This document shows, one piece after another, positions 13,886-22,421 of a stretch of 64,000 nucleotides of DNA. Within the stretch, counting starts at the first letter, position 1. The number at the start of each line of letters is the position of its first letter. The stretch is from UBA10205 sp964373815 (lineage in GTDB: Archaea > Iainarchaeota > Iainarchaeia > Iainarchaeales > Iainarchaeaceae). The notes beneath the pieces were generated by a model. That model was given only the letters and a program-made list of their open reading frames with translations. It was not told where the DNA came from and searched no databases. The position numbers were made by a program, and so were the translations under genes. The stretch covers positions 1-64,000 of the forward strand of contig CAYJWI010000003.1 of assembly GCA_964373815.1 (NCBI GenBank), read 5' to 3'.

Positions 13886-14290
13886 TTATGCAATTACTTT
13901 GAACTTATACCCGTACGCTATCGCGCCTTCCTTGTCCGTGTCCGAGATTTTGCGGAAAACCTTCTTCACTTTCGCGCCGATTTTCACTTTCTCAGGCTCC
14001 GAATCAACTATTTGCGTAAGCACTCGCACCTTGTTCGAAAGCTCTATTATCGCAAGATAGTAAGGAGTCTCATTTTCAAACCCGAGCGGCCCTGCGAAAA
14101 CCTCTGTCCAGGAAAGTATTTTCCCCTCGCGCGGCATCTCTTTTGGCGAGAGCTTTCCCCTCCTGCCGGTCGCGGGGTCCATCACGCGTGCGGGGAAGAA
14201 CTCCTGTCCTGTTTCAGTGTTTATGTTCCCCTCCATCCTATACCTTTCTGGGTACTTTCTCCAGTGCAATGGCAATGAACCTTGGACCAT
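13886..14290 (-). CDS. DUF35 OB-fold acyl-CoA-binding protein of the thiolase/HMGS complex
   Basis: About 134 residues from ATG 14290, which follows a GGTGA ribosome-binding site; the longer frame overlapping thiolase is unlikely. The start MVQGSLPLHWRKYPERYRM is the rubredoxin-like N-terminal arm of DUF35; the usual zinc Cys pairs are missing (NTETGQEFFPAR in their place). The OB part is GKILSWTEVFAGPLGF through LAIIELSNKVRVLTQIV. In archaea this protein bridges acetoacetyl-CoA thiolase and HMG-CoA synthase and channels the thioester. It sits 11 bases after the thiolase stop, as expected for that complex. Confidence 0.9.
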   Translation of the reverse strand: MVQGSLPLHWRKYPERYRMEGNINTETGQEFFPARVMDPATGRRGKLSPKEMPREGKILSWTEVFAGPLGFENETPYYLAIIELSNKVRVLTQIVDSEPEKVKIGAKVKKVFRKISDTDKEGAIAYGYKFKVIA

Positions 14291-14301
14291 TTTTTCACCT
14301 T

Positions 14302-15468
14302 TCACGCTCTCCTGTACAAATGCACGACGCACGTTGCCCCTGAACCGCCGACGTTATGCGAAAGGCCTATTTCAGCGCCCTTGACCTGCCTCTTTCCCGC
14401 CATGTCATTGAGCTGCCAATATGCCTCAATTGCCTGTTTAATTCCCGTGGCGCCAATTGCATGACCAAATGCCTTAAGTCCGCCGCTGGTGTTTACTGGA
14501 ATTGCGCCGCCGATTGCGGTGTTTCCCTGCTCCGTGAACTTCCCGCCTTCTCCCTGTTTGCAAAATCCTAAAGCTTCAATTGCCATTATCTCGGCCGGAC
14601 TAAAACAATCGTGGACCTCTGCAAAGCTGATATCTTTTGATTTAACTCCTGCAAGCTTATATGCCTGCTCTCCGGCTATTTTTGCAGATGCAGTTTCCCA
14701 AAGATTTTTCCTGTGCGCAAGCGCGAGCGTGTCGGATGCCTGTGCGGAAGCAATTATTTCAACCGCTTTGCCTGCCACCTTCATTTTCTTTGCAACATCT
14801 GTTGCGCAGAGTATTACGGCGGCGGCTCCATCACTGATTGGAGAGCAATCCAATAATTTTAACGGGGATGCTATATATCCAGATTTCATTACGTCCTCAA
14901 TTGTAATTTCGTTCCTGAATTGGGCATAAGGGTTGTGTACTGCATTACTGTGGTTTTTGACTGAAACGGCTGCCATCTGCTCCTCTGTTGTTCCAAATTT
15001 TTCCATATGTGCGCGTGCCATCAGAGCGTAAAGTGCAGGGAAACTTGCCCCCACGAAGAGTTCTGTTTCCTGGTCTCCGGCTCCGCCTAAAGCGAACCCT
15101 GCGTCTTCAGTGCTTACTTCCGTCATTTTCTCAATGCCGCCCACTGCCACAATATCATATAGTCCGCTGGCTACTGCTATGTATCCGTTTCTAAGTGCCA
15201 CCCCCCCACTTGCACAAGCGGCCTCAATTCTTGTCGCAGGAATGGGATTCAAACCTAATTGGTCGGCAATAAGCGCTCCGATGTGCTCCTGGCCGATGAA
15301 TCTTCCCGATGCCATGCACCCGCCGTACACGGCCTGTATGTCTTTGCGTTCAAGGCCAGAATCAACAATTGCTTTTGTCCCGGCTTCCGCTATAAGCTCT
15401 TTGAAATTCTTATCCCAATGTTCACCAAACTGGGTCAATCCAACAGAAATAATAGATACGCTTCTCAT
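14302..15468 (-). CDS. acetyl-CoA C-acetyltransferase (archaeal thiolase)
   Basis: A 388-residue SCP-x-like thiolase that condenses two acetyl-CoA to acetoacetyl-CoA. The nucleophilic Cys85 is in RIEAACASGGVAL; the catalytic His is in LKAFGHAIGATG, and the second Cys side ends SHNVGGSGATCVV. It forms an operon block with HMG-CoA synthase (upstream) and DUF35 (downstream), the known archaeal channelling complex. A 36-codon membrane microprotein gene ends four bases before its ATG, with the purine-rich sequence between serving as ribosome-binding site. Confidence 0.94.
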   Translation of the reverse strand: MRSVSIISVGLTQFGEHWDKNFKELIAEAGTKAIVDSGLERKDIQAVYGGCMASGRFIGQEHIGALIADQLGLNPIPATRIEAACASGGVALRNGYIAVASGLYDIVAVGGIEKMTEVSTEDAGFALGGAGDQETELFVGASFPALYALMARAHMEKFGTTEEQMAAVSVKNHSNAVHNPYAQFRNEITIEDVMKSGYIASPLKLLDCSPISDGAAAVILCATDVAKKMKVAGKAVEIIASAQASDTLALAHRKNLWETASAKIAGEQAYKLAGVKSKDISFAEVHDCFSPAEIMAIEALGFCKQGEGGKFTEQGNTAIGGAIPVNTSGGLKAFGHAIGATGIKQAIEAYWQLNDMAGKRQVKGAEIGLSHNVGGSGATCVVHLYRRA

Positions 15469-15472
15469 TTTT

Positions 15473-15583
15473 TCACCCGATTTGAAACCCCGAAATTGAA
15501 GACAAAATAAAACCGACTAATTGAATTGCAATTAGGATAATTGCGCTGTACAAAACAATCTCTTTAAGCTGTTCCATCCTCAT
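15473..15583 (-). CDS. 36-residue single-helix membrane microprotein in the mevalonate operon
   Basis: The ATG (15583-15581) overlaps the HMG-CoA synthase stop as ATGA, and the stop lies four bases before the thiolase ATG, so it fits exactly into the operon. The sequence starts MRMEQLKEIVLYSA, continues with a 20-residue hydrophobic helix (about residues 9-29, IVLYSAIILIAIQLVGFILS) and ends SSISGFQIG. A second ATG lies two codons in. No family is recognised. Position suggests it may anchor or regulate the thiolase/HMGS complex or HMGR at the membrane (inference). Confidence 0.7.
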   Translation of the reverse strand: MRMEQLKEIVLYSAIILIAIQLVGFILSSISGFQIG

Positions 15584-16632
15584 CCACCAATTCCCTTAAT
15601 CTTCTTCCTGTGAATCACGTACTGCGCGTAATCGACGTATTCCTTCTCTTTTATTGCCTCTAGCAGCGGCACTTTCGCGCGCTTCTTCTCAATGTTTTTT
15701 GTGGTTGTAAGTATGAAAGAATCGCTCCCCGCTCCCGAGCCGTATGACGTTACGAGTATTTTTGCCCCCGGTTTTGCAACATCGAGAACCGATGCAAGCC
15801 CGACCATCGAAGCTCCCGAGTATGTGTTCCCGATTAATGGCGTAAGCATGCCTTGTTTTATTTTAGAATCCTCGAAGCCGAGTATTTTCGCGGTGCGCAT
15901 TGGGAATTTCCCGTTCGGCTGGTGGAAGACCGCGTAATCAAAATCCTTCGCCTCCATCCCCGCTTTTTTCATCATGTTTTTAGAGGCGCTTATCACGTGC
16001 CTGAAGTATGCAGGCTCTCCTGTGAATCTTCCCGCGTGCCTTGGGAATTCTGCGTGCTGCCTGCGCCAGAAATCCGGGGTGTCGGTTGTGAAAGAGTAAG
16101 TGTCGTTTATTTCCGCAATTATTTCCTCTTTTTTGTCCCCTACAATGAATGCCGCCCCCCCGGAGCCGGCAGTGAACTCCAGTGCGTCCCCCGGCCTTCC
16201 CTGTGCGGTGTCAGCGCCTACGGCAAGGCCGTACTTTATCATTCCAGCTTTCGCAAGGCCATAAACTATCTGTAGCCCCGCGGTTCCAGCCTTGCATGCG
16301 AACTCGAGGTCAGCGCACATGTAATCCTGTCCGGCATTTAGCGCTTCTCCGACAATTGAGGAAGTTGTTTTCACAGCGTACGGGTGCGATTCCGAGCCGA
16401 TGTAAATCGCCCCGATTTCTTTTGGGCTGATTCCCGCAACTTCTATTGCGAGCCTTGATGCCTCAACAGAAATCGTGGAAGTGTCCTCGTCCCATGATGC
16501 AAGCGCCTTCTCCTTTACCCCAAGGCTGTTCGATATTTTCTTTCCGTCCTTTTTCCAGACGCGCGCAATTTCCTCAACAGTGATTCTTTTTTTGGGAACA
16601 TATGCTCCGTAGCCTACGATTCCGGGGTTCAT
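15580..16632 (-). CDS. hydroxymethylglutaryl-CoA synthase (archaeal)
   Basis: A 350-residue thiolase-fold enzyme that condenses acetyl-CoA with acetoacetyl-CoA. IVGYGAYVPKKRI (residues 5-17) is the N-terminal signature; the catalytic Glu82 is in YIGSESHPYAVK, Cys113 in EFACKAGTAG, and the catalytic His near residue 236 in YAVFHQPNGKFP. Its ATG overlaps the HMGR stop by four bases (ATGA), and its own stop overlaps the start of the small membrane ORF in the same way. The archaeal type works with DUF35 and thiolase as one complex, all encoded here. Confidence 0.95.
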   Translation of the reverse strand: MNPGIVGYGAYVPKKRITVEEIARVWKKDGKKISNSLGVKEKALASWDEDTSTISVEASRLAIEVAGISPKEIGAIYIGSESHPYAVKTTSSIVGEALNAGQDYMCADLEFACKAGTAGLQIVYGLAKAGMIKYGLAVGADTAQGRPGDALEFTAGSGGAAFIVGDKKEEIIAEINDTYSFTTDTPDFWRRQHAEFPRHAGRFTGEPAYFRHVISASKNMMKKAGMEAKDFDYAVFHQPNGKFPMRTAKILGFEDSKIKQGMLTPLIGNTYSGASMVGLASVLDVAKPGAKILVTSYGSGAGSDSFILTTTKNIEKKRAKVPLLEAIKEKEYVDYAQYVIHRKKIKGIGG

Positions 16633-17876
16633 TTTTTCGCCTCTATTATCTCTTTTGCCCTTGAAACGCTTATATTCCCTTCCCTAATCATCCGCTCGGC
16701 AACATCCTCGACCTGCTTTCCCGCAGCGCCGGCAGTTACCGCAATGTTTTTCGCGTGCAGCTTCATGTGCCCTTTCTGTATGCCTTCAGTCGAAAGCGCC
16801 TTGAGCGCGGCAAAGTTCTGCGCAAGCCCAACTGATGCAATAACTTCCGCAAGCTCGTTTGCGGTCTTTACCCCAAGAAGTTTCATGTTGATTTTTGCGA
16901 TAGGGTGGGTTTTCGTAGCCCCGCCAACAAGCCCAACCGCGACTGGGAGTTCTATTTCCCCGACCAAATCTCCCTGCTTGTTTTTGTAGTATTTTGTGAG
17001 GGGCTTGTACTTTCCGCCCAGCGAAGCGTATGCGTGCGCCCCGGCTTCGATCGCGCGGAAATCATTTCCGGTTGCAATCACCACGGCATCTATTCCGTTC
17101 ATTATGCCCTTGTTGTGCGTTGCGGCGCGGTACTCGTCATTCGCGGCGAATTCGTAAGCATCGAGAATCCCTTCAATGGCATCTTCGCCTATTTCCCCTT
17201 TTTTCCAGATAGTTGTAGCCTTCACTGTGCGGTGCACCGCGAGGTTTGAGATTATTTTGAGCCTTGTTTTCCCGCCCGTGAGCTCTTCTAGCATTAGCGA
17301 GATGCGCTCGCACATGGTGTTCACGGCGTTCGCGCCCATCGCATCGCGCACATCCACAAGCAGGTGCAGCACCACCATTTTTCCCCTGCCAGTGGAAATT
17401 TCCCTGCCTTCTATTTTTTTCGCGCCTCCGCCGAATTTTACGAGTGTCGAATCCCCGGAGTTCGCTTTTGCTAGGATTTCCTTTTCCGCTGCGAGCACTT
17501 TTTTTATAGCTTCCTTTCCATCCTTTGCCCCAACTATTTGTATCTGCCCAATCATAACAGGCTCGCTAGCTTTTGCCTCAAAGCCCGAAGAGAGTTTTGC
17601 CGCATTGCTCGCGGCGGCAACAACGCTAGGCTCCTCAATTGCAAAGGGCACGAGGTATTCCTTTCCATTCACTGAAAAATTTGTGGCGATGCCGAGCGGA
17701 AGGCCCATTGTGGAGTAGACGTTCTCTATCATCCTGTTCGCGGTCTCGAAATCGAGCCCACCATACTTTTTGAGCGCTTGCAGTTCCTCTTCCGTAAGGT
17801 CTGCGAACTCCTTTACTATTGCAAGCCTTTGCTCGAGGCTTTTTTCGTAGAACTTGCTGATTTTAGAGGTTTTCAT
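16629..17876 (-). CDS. mvaA: hydroxymethylglutaryl-CoA reductase, class II
   Basis: About 415 residues from ATG 17876 (a TTG eight codons earlier is less likely). It reduces HMG-CoA to mevalonate. Class II (bacterial-like) features are the short length, the N-terminal KISKFYEKSLEQRLAIV arm and IEEPSVVAAASNAAK. Catalytic Glu51 lies in MIENVYSTMG, the Asp in TGNDFRAIE, and the His in GHMKLHAKNIAV near the C-terminus with a mobile flap domain after it. Most archaea use class I; class II is known in Archaeoglobus, Thermoplasmata and some others and usually points to transfer from bacteria. First large gene of the operon. Confidence 0.93.
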   Translation of the reverse strand: MKTSKISKFYEKSLEQRLAIVKEFADLTEEELQALKKYGGLDFETANRMIENVYSTMGLPLGIATNFSVNGKEYLVPFAIEEPSVVAAASNAAKLSSGFEAKASEPVMIGQIQIVGAKDGKEAIKKVLAAEKEILAKANSGDSTLVKFGGGAKKIEGREISTGRGKMVVLHLLVDVRDAMGANAVNTMCERISLMLEELTGGKTRLKIISNLAVHRTVKATTIWKKGEIGEDAIEGILDAYEFAANDEYRAATHNKGIMNGIDAVVIATGNDFRAIEAGAHAYASLGGKYKPLTKYYKNKQGDLVGEIELPVAVGLVGGATKTHPIAKINMKLLGVKTANELAEVIASVGLAQNFAALKALSTEGIQKGHMKLHAKNIAVTAGAAGKQVEDVAERMIREGNISVSRAKEIIEAKK

Positions 17877-17919
17877 GTGTAACACTGATTGGTGCTTCAA
17901 AGAATTTAAGGCTGGCGAA

Positions 17920-18045
17920 TTAATATGATTGGTGCAGCCTGTGCCTTGCTGTTTTTGCGAGGAAGGTGCTCGCTATTTCTTCCTGCCTTTCCTTCTTGGC
18001 CTTTCCGGCCTTTATAAGCTCTTTTGTGCTAATTGCTTTTGCCAT
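17920..18045 (-). CDS. possible 41-residue basic ORF upstream of HMGR
   Basis: ATG 18045 to TAA 17920: MAKAISTKELIKAGKAKK, then ERQEEIASTFLAKTARHRLHQSY. It forms one amphipathic basic helix. A TTTAAATAG element at about 18068-18077 lies 25-30 bases before the ATG, the normal distance for an archaeal TATA box and a leaderless start, and the HMGR ATG follows 43 bases after the stop. It could be the first gene of the mevalonate operon or a regulatory leader peptide. Confidence 0.45.
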   Translation of the reverse strand: MAKAISTKELIKAGKAKKERQEEIASTFLAKTARHRLHQSY

Positions 18046-18162
18046 TTTGTTCCTTTGTGCTGGAAGCACTATTTAAAGCTTACGTCTTTTGTCCATCTAA
18101 AAGTTGGCATATGACGAATTAATGGTTTTTTGGTTTTTAGCGTTTTTTGGGTTTTGGAGCCT

Positions 18163-18220
18163 TGCACGTAAAGTCTTGAAATTTAAGGACTAAACGTGCA
18201 GATTCCCTACTTTACGTGCA
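18163..18220. repeat. cluster of TGCACGT inverted repeats
   Basis: TGCACGTAAAG (18163-18173) is a perfect inverted match of CTTTACGTGCA (18210-18220), and a third ACGTGCA lies at 18194-18200. The first and third copies also extend with AGTCTT/AAGGACT arms. Three half sites in 58 bases suggest an operator for a multimeric regulator, or an RNA hairpin, between the NAD kinase end and the mevalonate operon promoter. The rest of 18046-18301 shows no supported gene; a 15-codon fragment (MDEIREFREKKFAEN) at 18258-18305 is probably not a gene. Confidence 0.45.
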
Positions 18221-18301
18221 GAGCCGGGTTTTGGGGAAGCATTAAATTAAGGGCTCAATGGACGAGATCCGGGAATTCAGGGAGAAAAAGTTCGCCGAGA
18301 A

Positions 18302-19051
18302 CTAGCCCTTCCGCACCGCGAGCAGCACTTCAGTTCCCTTCGCGAGTTCCACTTTTTTCTTCACCGCAAACCTCTTCTGGCCGTCGAGGATTATCTCCGC
18401 CTTCCCCGCGAATCCTGACACTGTTATTTTTTCATGGTCGTTGATTATTAGCGGCCGATGCTTCCAATCAACAGGATTGATGCTCACTACAACAAAGACC
18501 GCCGCGTTCCCTTTCACCATCGGCCCCCCGGCGGAAAGGGAGTGCGCGGTCGAGCCCGTGGGGGTTGCGACGATGAGGCCATCGCCGGCTTCATTTCTTT
18601 CCTCTTTGCCTATTTTGAGTTTGTATTTGATTAGCCTTCCAGCTTTTGCAGGGACAACGAGCGCTTCGTTGAGTGCGGTGCCGGCATTCTTTCCGTCAAC
18701 TTTTGCGCAAAGCCGCGTGCGCTTTTCAACCGAATAATTTCCGGCAATGGCCGCCTCAAGCGCCTGTTCTATTTCCGTGTGCTTGTATGATTGCAGAAAG
18801 CCGAGGCTTCCGCAGTTGATCCCCATTACAGGCACGTTTTTTTTGAGGTCGCGGTAGACCTGCAGAAGCGTCCCGTCGCCGCCAAAAGAAAGCACTATCC
18901 CTGCCCCGAATTGTGAAAGGTTTTTCCCCTTTCCGAGGAAAGCCTTGTCCACTTCCGCTTTGATGCCCTTTCCTTCAAGCATCCTGATGGCTTTCAGTGC
19001 AGCCTGCTTGGCCACCTTGTTCTGCTTTCTCCCGGTAATGCCTATAATCAT
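18302..19051 (-). CDS. nadK: NAD(+) kinase
   Basis: A 249-residue NAD kinase. The diagnostic GGDGT falls at residues 57-61 (LSFGGDGTLLQ), followed by GINCGSLGFL near 78-87, the NE of LNEALVV, and the C-terminal-domain motif GDGLIVATPTGSTAHSLSAGG near 157-177. It produces NADP, the redox partner required by many biosynthetic enzymes; HMGR encoded nearby may draw on it. It is divergent from PPDK; its ATG lies about 120 bases from the PPDK start. Confidence 0.93.
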   Translation of the reverse strand: MIIGITGRKQNKVAKQAALKAIRMLEGKGIKAEVDKAFLGKGKNLSQFGAGIVLSFGGDGTLLQVYRDLKKNVPVMGINCGSLGFLQSYKHTEIEQALEAAIAGNYSVEKRTRLCAKVDGKNAGTALNEALVVPAKAGRLIKYKLKIGKEERNEAGDGLIVATPTGSTAHSLSAGGPMVKGNAAVFVVVSINPVDWKHRPLIINDHEKITVSGFAGKAEIILDGQKRFAVKKKVELAKGTEVLLAVRKG

Positions 19052-19171
19052 GCAATGAACCTTTCGAAGGAAAGTGGTTAAATTGCTTTTCCCGCCCGAA
19101 AAAGCCCTCTGGGCGTTTTCTTCTTGTTCGCTTTTTTAAATCTTTTCTAAGGAGAATCTTTAGTAATTGTT

Positions 19172-21829
19172 TTGAGCAAGGTGAATTATTTGAAGTACGT
19201 TTTCATGTTCGACGAGTCCAAGAAACCCAATACCGAGGCGGCGCAGTTTTTGCTCGGCAACAAGGGCGCCCAGCTAGCGGAGATGACCAATGCGGGTTTG
19301 AGGGTGCCTTATGGCTTTACGATTTCAACCGAGGCGTGCAAGGAATTCTACAAGTCCGCAAAGAAGTGGCCAAAAGGCCTCGATTCCGAAATGAAAAAGG
19401 CCCTTGCAAAGCTCGAGAGGAAAATGGGCAAGAAGTTCGGCGATGCGCGCAACCCGCTCTTCGTTTCAGTGCGCTCCGGCTCTTATGTCTCCATGCCGGG
19501 AATGATGGACACAGTCCTCAATCTCGGGATGAACGATGATACAGTTGAAGGCTTTGCAGCGCTCACCGGAAACCCGCGCGCAGCTTTCGATTCCTATAGG
19601 CGCTTCATAAACATGTTCGGCGATGTCGTGATGGGAGTTGCGCACTCGAAATTCGAAGAGGCACTTGATGAAGTGAAGGGGCGCAAGGGCGCAAAGTTCG
19701 ACACCGACCTTAGCACAGAGGATTTGCGCGAAGTCGTGGAAAAATACAGGAAGGTAGTCGAATCCGAAAAAGGCTCCTCTTTCCCAGAAGACCCAGTAGA
19801 GCAGCTCAAGATGGGCATCAATGCTGTCTTTGATTCCTGGAACTCCTCGCGCGCGATTTCCTACCGCAGGATAAACAATTTGAGGGGAGACGCAGGCACG
19901 GCAGTGAACGTGCAGGCAATGGTTTTCGGGAACATGGGCAGCGATTCAGGAACTGGCGTGTCCTTTACAAGAAACCCGGCAATAGGGGACAAGGAGCACT
20001 ACGGAGAGTTTTTGGTGAATGCGCAGGGAGAGGATGTTGTTGCGGGAATTCGGACCCCGCAGCCTATTGATGAGATGAAAAAAACCCACCCAAAGGTTTA
20101 TGCAGAGCTGATAAAAATTTACGAAAAGCTCGAGAAGCACTACCGCGAAATGCAGGACTTCGAGTTCACTTTCGAGAAAGGAAAGCTCTACATGCTCCAG
20201 ACAAGAAGCGGCAAGAGGACAGCGCAGGCCTCTGTGAAAATCGCGGTCGAGATGGCAAACGAGAAGCTAATTTCAAGGGAAGAGGCCGTGCTAAGGGTTA
20301 AGCCCGAGCAACTCGACCAGCTTTTGCACAAGCAGCTCGACTCCGAGGAAAAAAAGAAGGCCGTGCTGCTCGCAAAAGGCATTGCGGCATCGCCCGGCGC
20401 GGCTGTCGGAAAAATAGTTTTCAACACCGAAAACGCGACCCTTCTCGCATCGAGCGGGGAGAAAGTGATACTTGTAAGGACCGAAACAAGCCCGGAGGAC
20501 ATTGAAGGGATGCACGCGGCTCTGGGAATACTCACGGCGCGCGGCGGAAAAACCTCCCACGCGGCAGTTGTTGCAAGGGGGATGGGCAAGTGCTGCGTTG
20601 CGGGCTGCGAGGAAATAGTGGTTTCTGAATCCGAGAAAACGGTTTCAATTCCAAAGAAAGGAAAAATTTTGAAGGACGGCGATTTCATTTCACTAGACGG
20701 TGCCACGGGCGAAGTCTTCGAGGGAATGGTAAAACTGGTAGAGCCCAAGCTCTCGGGAAGCTTTGGCATACTGATGAAGTGGGCGGACTCTTACAGGAAA
20801 CTCGGCGTTCGCACAAACGCGGACACGCCAAAAGATAGCAGTGTCGCGCGCTCTTTCGGCGCGGAAGGCATCGGCCTTTGCAGGACCGAGCACATGTTCT
20901 TCGAGGGCGAGAGGATAAAGGCTGTGAGGGAGATGATTCTCTCGCAGGATGAATCCGGAAGGAGAAGGGCGCTTGAAAAGCTTCTGCCTTTCCAGAGGGA
21001 AGACTTTGAAGGGATTTTCAGGGAAATGAGCGGCCTGCCTGTGATAATAAGGCTGCTCGACCCGCCACTGCACGAATTCTTGCCAAAAGAGGAGAAGGAC
21101 ATGCAAGGGCTCGCTGATGAAATGGGAATACAGTTACAAAAAGTGAAGGAGATTTCGGAATCGCTGCACGAATTCAACCCCATGCTCGGGCACAGGGGCT
21201 GCAGGCTCGGCATAACCTATCCGGAGATTACCGAGATGCAGGCGAGCGCGATATTCGAGGCCGCCCTGAATGTGCAGAAGGGAGGCGTAAAGCCTGTGCC
21301 GCTAATAGAGATCCCGCTTGTCGGCAACGTGAACGAACTTCTGGACCAGAAGAGAGTCGTAGAATCGGTAGCCGACAAAATGGGGGTTAGGGGGAAAGTG
21401 AAGTACAAGATAGGGACTATGTTCGAGGTTCCGCGCGCGTGCGTGACCGCAGGCGATATCGCCCCGCACGTCGATTTCATATCCTTTGGCACAAATGACC
21501 TGACACAGACAACACTTGGCTTTTCAAGGGATGATTCTGGAAGGTTCATACAAGTATACCTTGAGAAAGGGATAATGCAGACAGACCCTTTCCAGAGCAT
21601 TGACCAGAACGGCGTTGGCACGCTCATGAAAATGGCGGTCGAAGCCGCGAGGAAGGCAAAACCTGATATTGATATCGGCATTTGCGGAGAGCACGGAGGC
21701 GACCCATCCTCCGTCGAATTCTGCCACCGCATAGGCCTTAGCAATGTGAGCTGCTCTCCATACAGGGTCCCAATCGCAAGGCTTGCCGCGGCGCAGGCGG
21801 CGCTCAAGGAAAAGCGCAAGGCGAAATAG
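19172..21829 (+). CDS. ppdK: pyruvate, phosphate dikinase
   Basis: An 885-residue enzyme, full length for the family, interconverting pyruvate/ATP/Pi and PEP/AMP/PPi. The N-terminal ATP-grasp domain (residues 1-340) contains SVRSGSYVSMPGMMDT and ends in FTFEKGKLYMLQTRSGKRT. The swivelling phosphohistidine domain carries the catalytic His near residue 461 in GGKTSHAAVVARGMG. The C-terminal PEP/pyruvate barrel includes GRCRTEHMF-like GLCRTEHMFF and the catalytic Cys near 837 in IGICGEHGG. The start is TTG at 19172 after a TTTTTAAATC-type promoter. PPDK replaces pyruvate kinase in many DPANN genomes. Confidence 0.96.
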   Translation: MSKVNYLKYVFMFDESKKPNTEAAQFLLGNKGAQLAEMTNAGLRVPYGFTISTEACKEFYKSAKKWPKGLDSEMKKALAKLERKMGKKFGDARNPLFVSVRSGSYVSMPGMMDTVLNLGMNDDTVEGFAALTGNPRAAFDSYRRFINMFGDVVMGVAHSKFEEALDEVKGRKGAKFDTDLSTEDLREVVEKYRKVVESEKGSSFPEDPVEQLKMGINAVFDSWNSSRAISYRRINNLRGDAGTAVNVQAMVFGNMGSDSGTGVSFTRNPAIGDKEHYGEFLVNAQGEDVVAGIRTPQPIDEMKKTHPKVYAELIKIYEKLEKHYREMQDFEFTFEKGKLYMLQTRSGKRTAQASVKIAVEMANEKLISREEAVLRVKPEQLDQLLHKQLDSEEKKKAVLLAKGIAASPGAAVGKIVFNTENATLLASSGEKVILVRTETSPEDIEGMHAALGILTARGGKTSHAAVVARGMGKCCVAGCEEIVVSESEKTVSIPKKGKILKDGDFISLDGATGEVFEGMVKLVEPKLSGSFGILMKWADSYRKLGVRTNADTPKDSSVARSFGAEGIGLCRTEHMFFEGERIKAVREMILSQDESGRRRALEKLLPFQREDFEGIFREMSGLPVIIRLLDPPLHEFLPKEEKDMQGLADEMGIQLQKVKEISESLHEFNPMLGHRGCRLGITYPEITEMQASAIFEAALNVQKGGVKPVPLIEIPLVGNVNELLDQKRVVESVADKMGVRGKVKYKIGTMFEVPRACVTAGDIAPHVDFISFGTNDLTQTTLGFSRDDSGRFIQVYLEKGIMQTDPFQSIDQNGVGTLMKMAVEAARKAKPDIDIGICGEHGGDPSSVEFCHRIGLSNVSCSPYRVPIARLAAAQAALKEKRKAK

Positions 21830-21889
21830 CGCCCACTAAGGGGCTCAAATGAATAAATAGTTTGCTCTGCGAAGGCATAGTATAGTTTT

Positions 21890-22252
21890 CTAGTTTTGTG
21901 TTTTCCTCAACTCCTTAATGCGGTCATCTAACTCCTCTAAAATTATTTTGAAGATTTCCAGCCTATCGTGAGGGCTGCCAGTTGCCCTTGCACTTCGAAA
22001 AGCCGCACTTATTTGTTCCCTATACCCTCTAAGAACAGGGAGATTATTTTTTTGATAAGATTCTGACATTGCAAATTCCAACGAATCTCCAAAACTATGT
22101 GAATTTACAGAAGCAAGTCTTTCATTTGCCTTTGATAAATCCTGTTCCCTAATTTGATGTCGCCTGCGCCTAAACGCATTCATTGGAGGATTCAACTGTT
22201 CACCAAAACTAATAAGAATTTGTAGTTTATAAGTATTCCTTTTACCCTTCAC
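21890..22252 (-). CDS. hypothetical protein, helical and charged
   Basis: A 120-residue soluble, mostly helical protein with an Arg-rich N-terminal third (NAFRRRRHQIREQDLSKANE) and a C-terminal helix RLEIFKIILEELDDRIKELRK that could form a coiled coil. No domain is recognised. AT content and codon use look higher-AT than neighbours such as PPDK, which may indicate a recently acquired gene. It ends close to the PPDK stop in convergent orientation. Confidence 0.5.
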   Translation of the reverse strand: MKGKRNTYKLQILISFGEQLNPPMNAFRRRRHQIREQDLSKANERLASVNSHSFGDSLEFAMSESYQKNNLPVLRGYREQISAAFRSARATGSPHDRLEIFKIILEELDDRIKELRKTQN

Positions 22253-22312
22253 ATTTCATTCGCGCTTAGTGAAGGGCGTGATAAATTCGAGGTTACGTTT
22301 TTCAAAGTGTAC

Positions 22313-22420
22313 TTATAATTTTTGAAAGGCATAATTTATTTGGACTTTTGCGGTGCATCCTGAAAATAAAATAAGTGCAATGGCTCCAAATAACGTCACA
22401 GTCAAAATAGTTTTATTCAT
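22313..22420 (-). CDS. 35-residue lipoprotein
   Basis: ATG 22420 lies one base after the stop of the upstream secreted-protein gene, so the two are surely translated together. The peptide begins MNKTILTVTLFGAIALIL and reaches a lipobox F-S-G-C at residues 19-22, leaving a mature chain of only 14 residues (CTAKVQINYAFQKL). Very small lipoproteins of this kind (entericidin-like in shape) are often missed. Function unknown; it may lie alongside its 181-residue neighbour at the cell surface. Confidence 0.6.
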   Translation of the reverse strand: MNKTILTVTLFGAIALILFSGCTAKVQINYAFQKL

Positions 22421-22421
22421 T

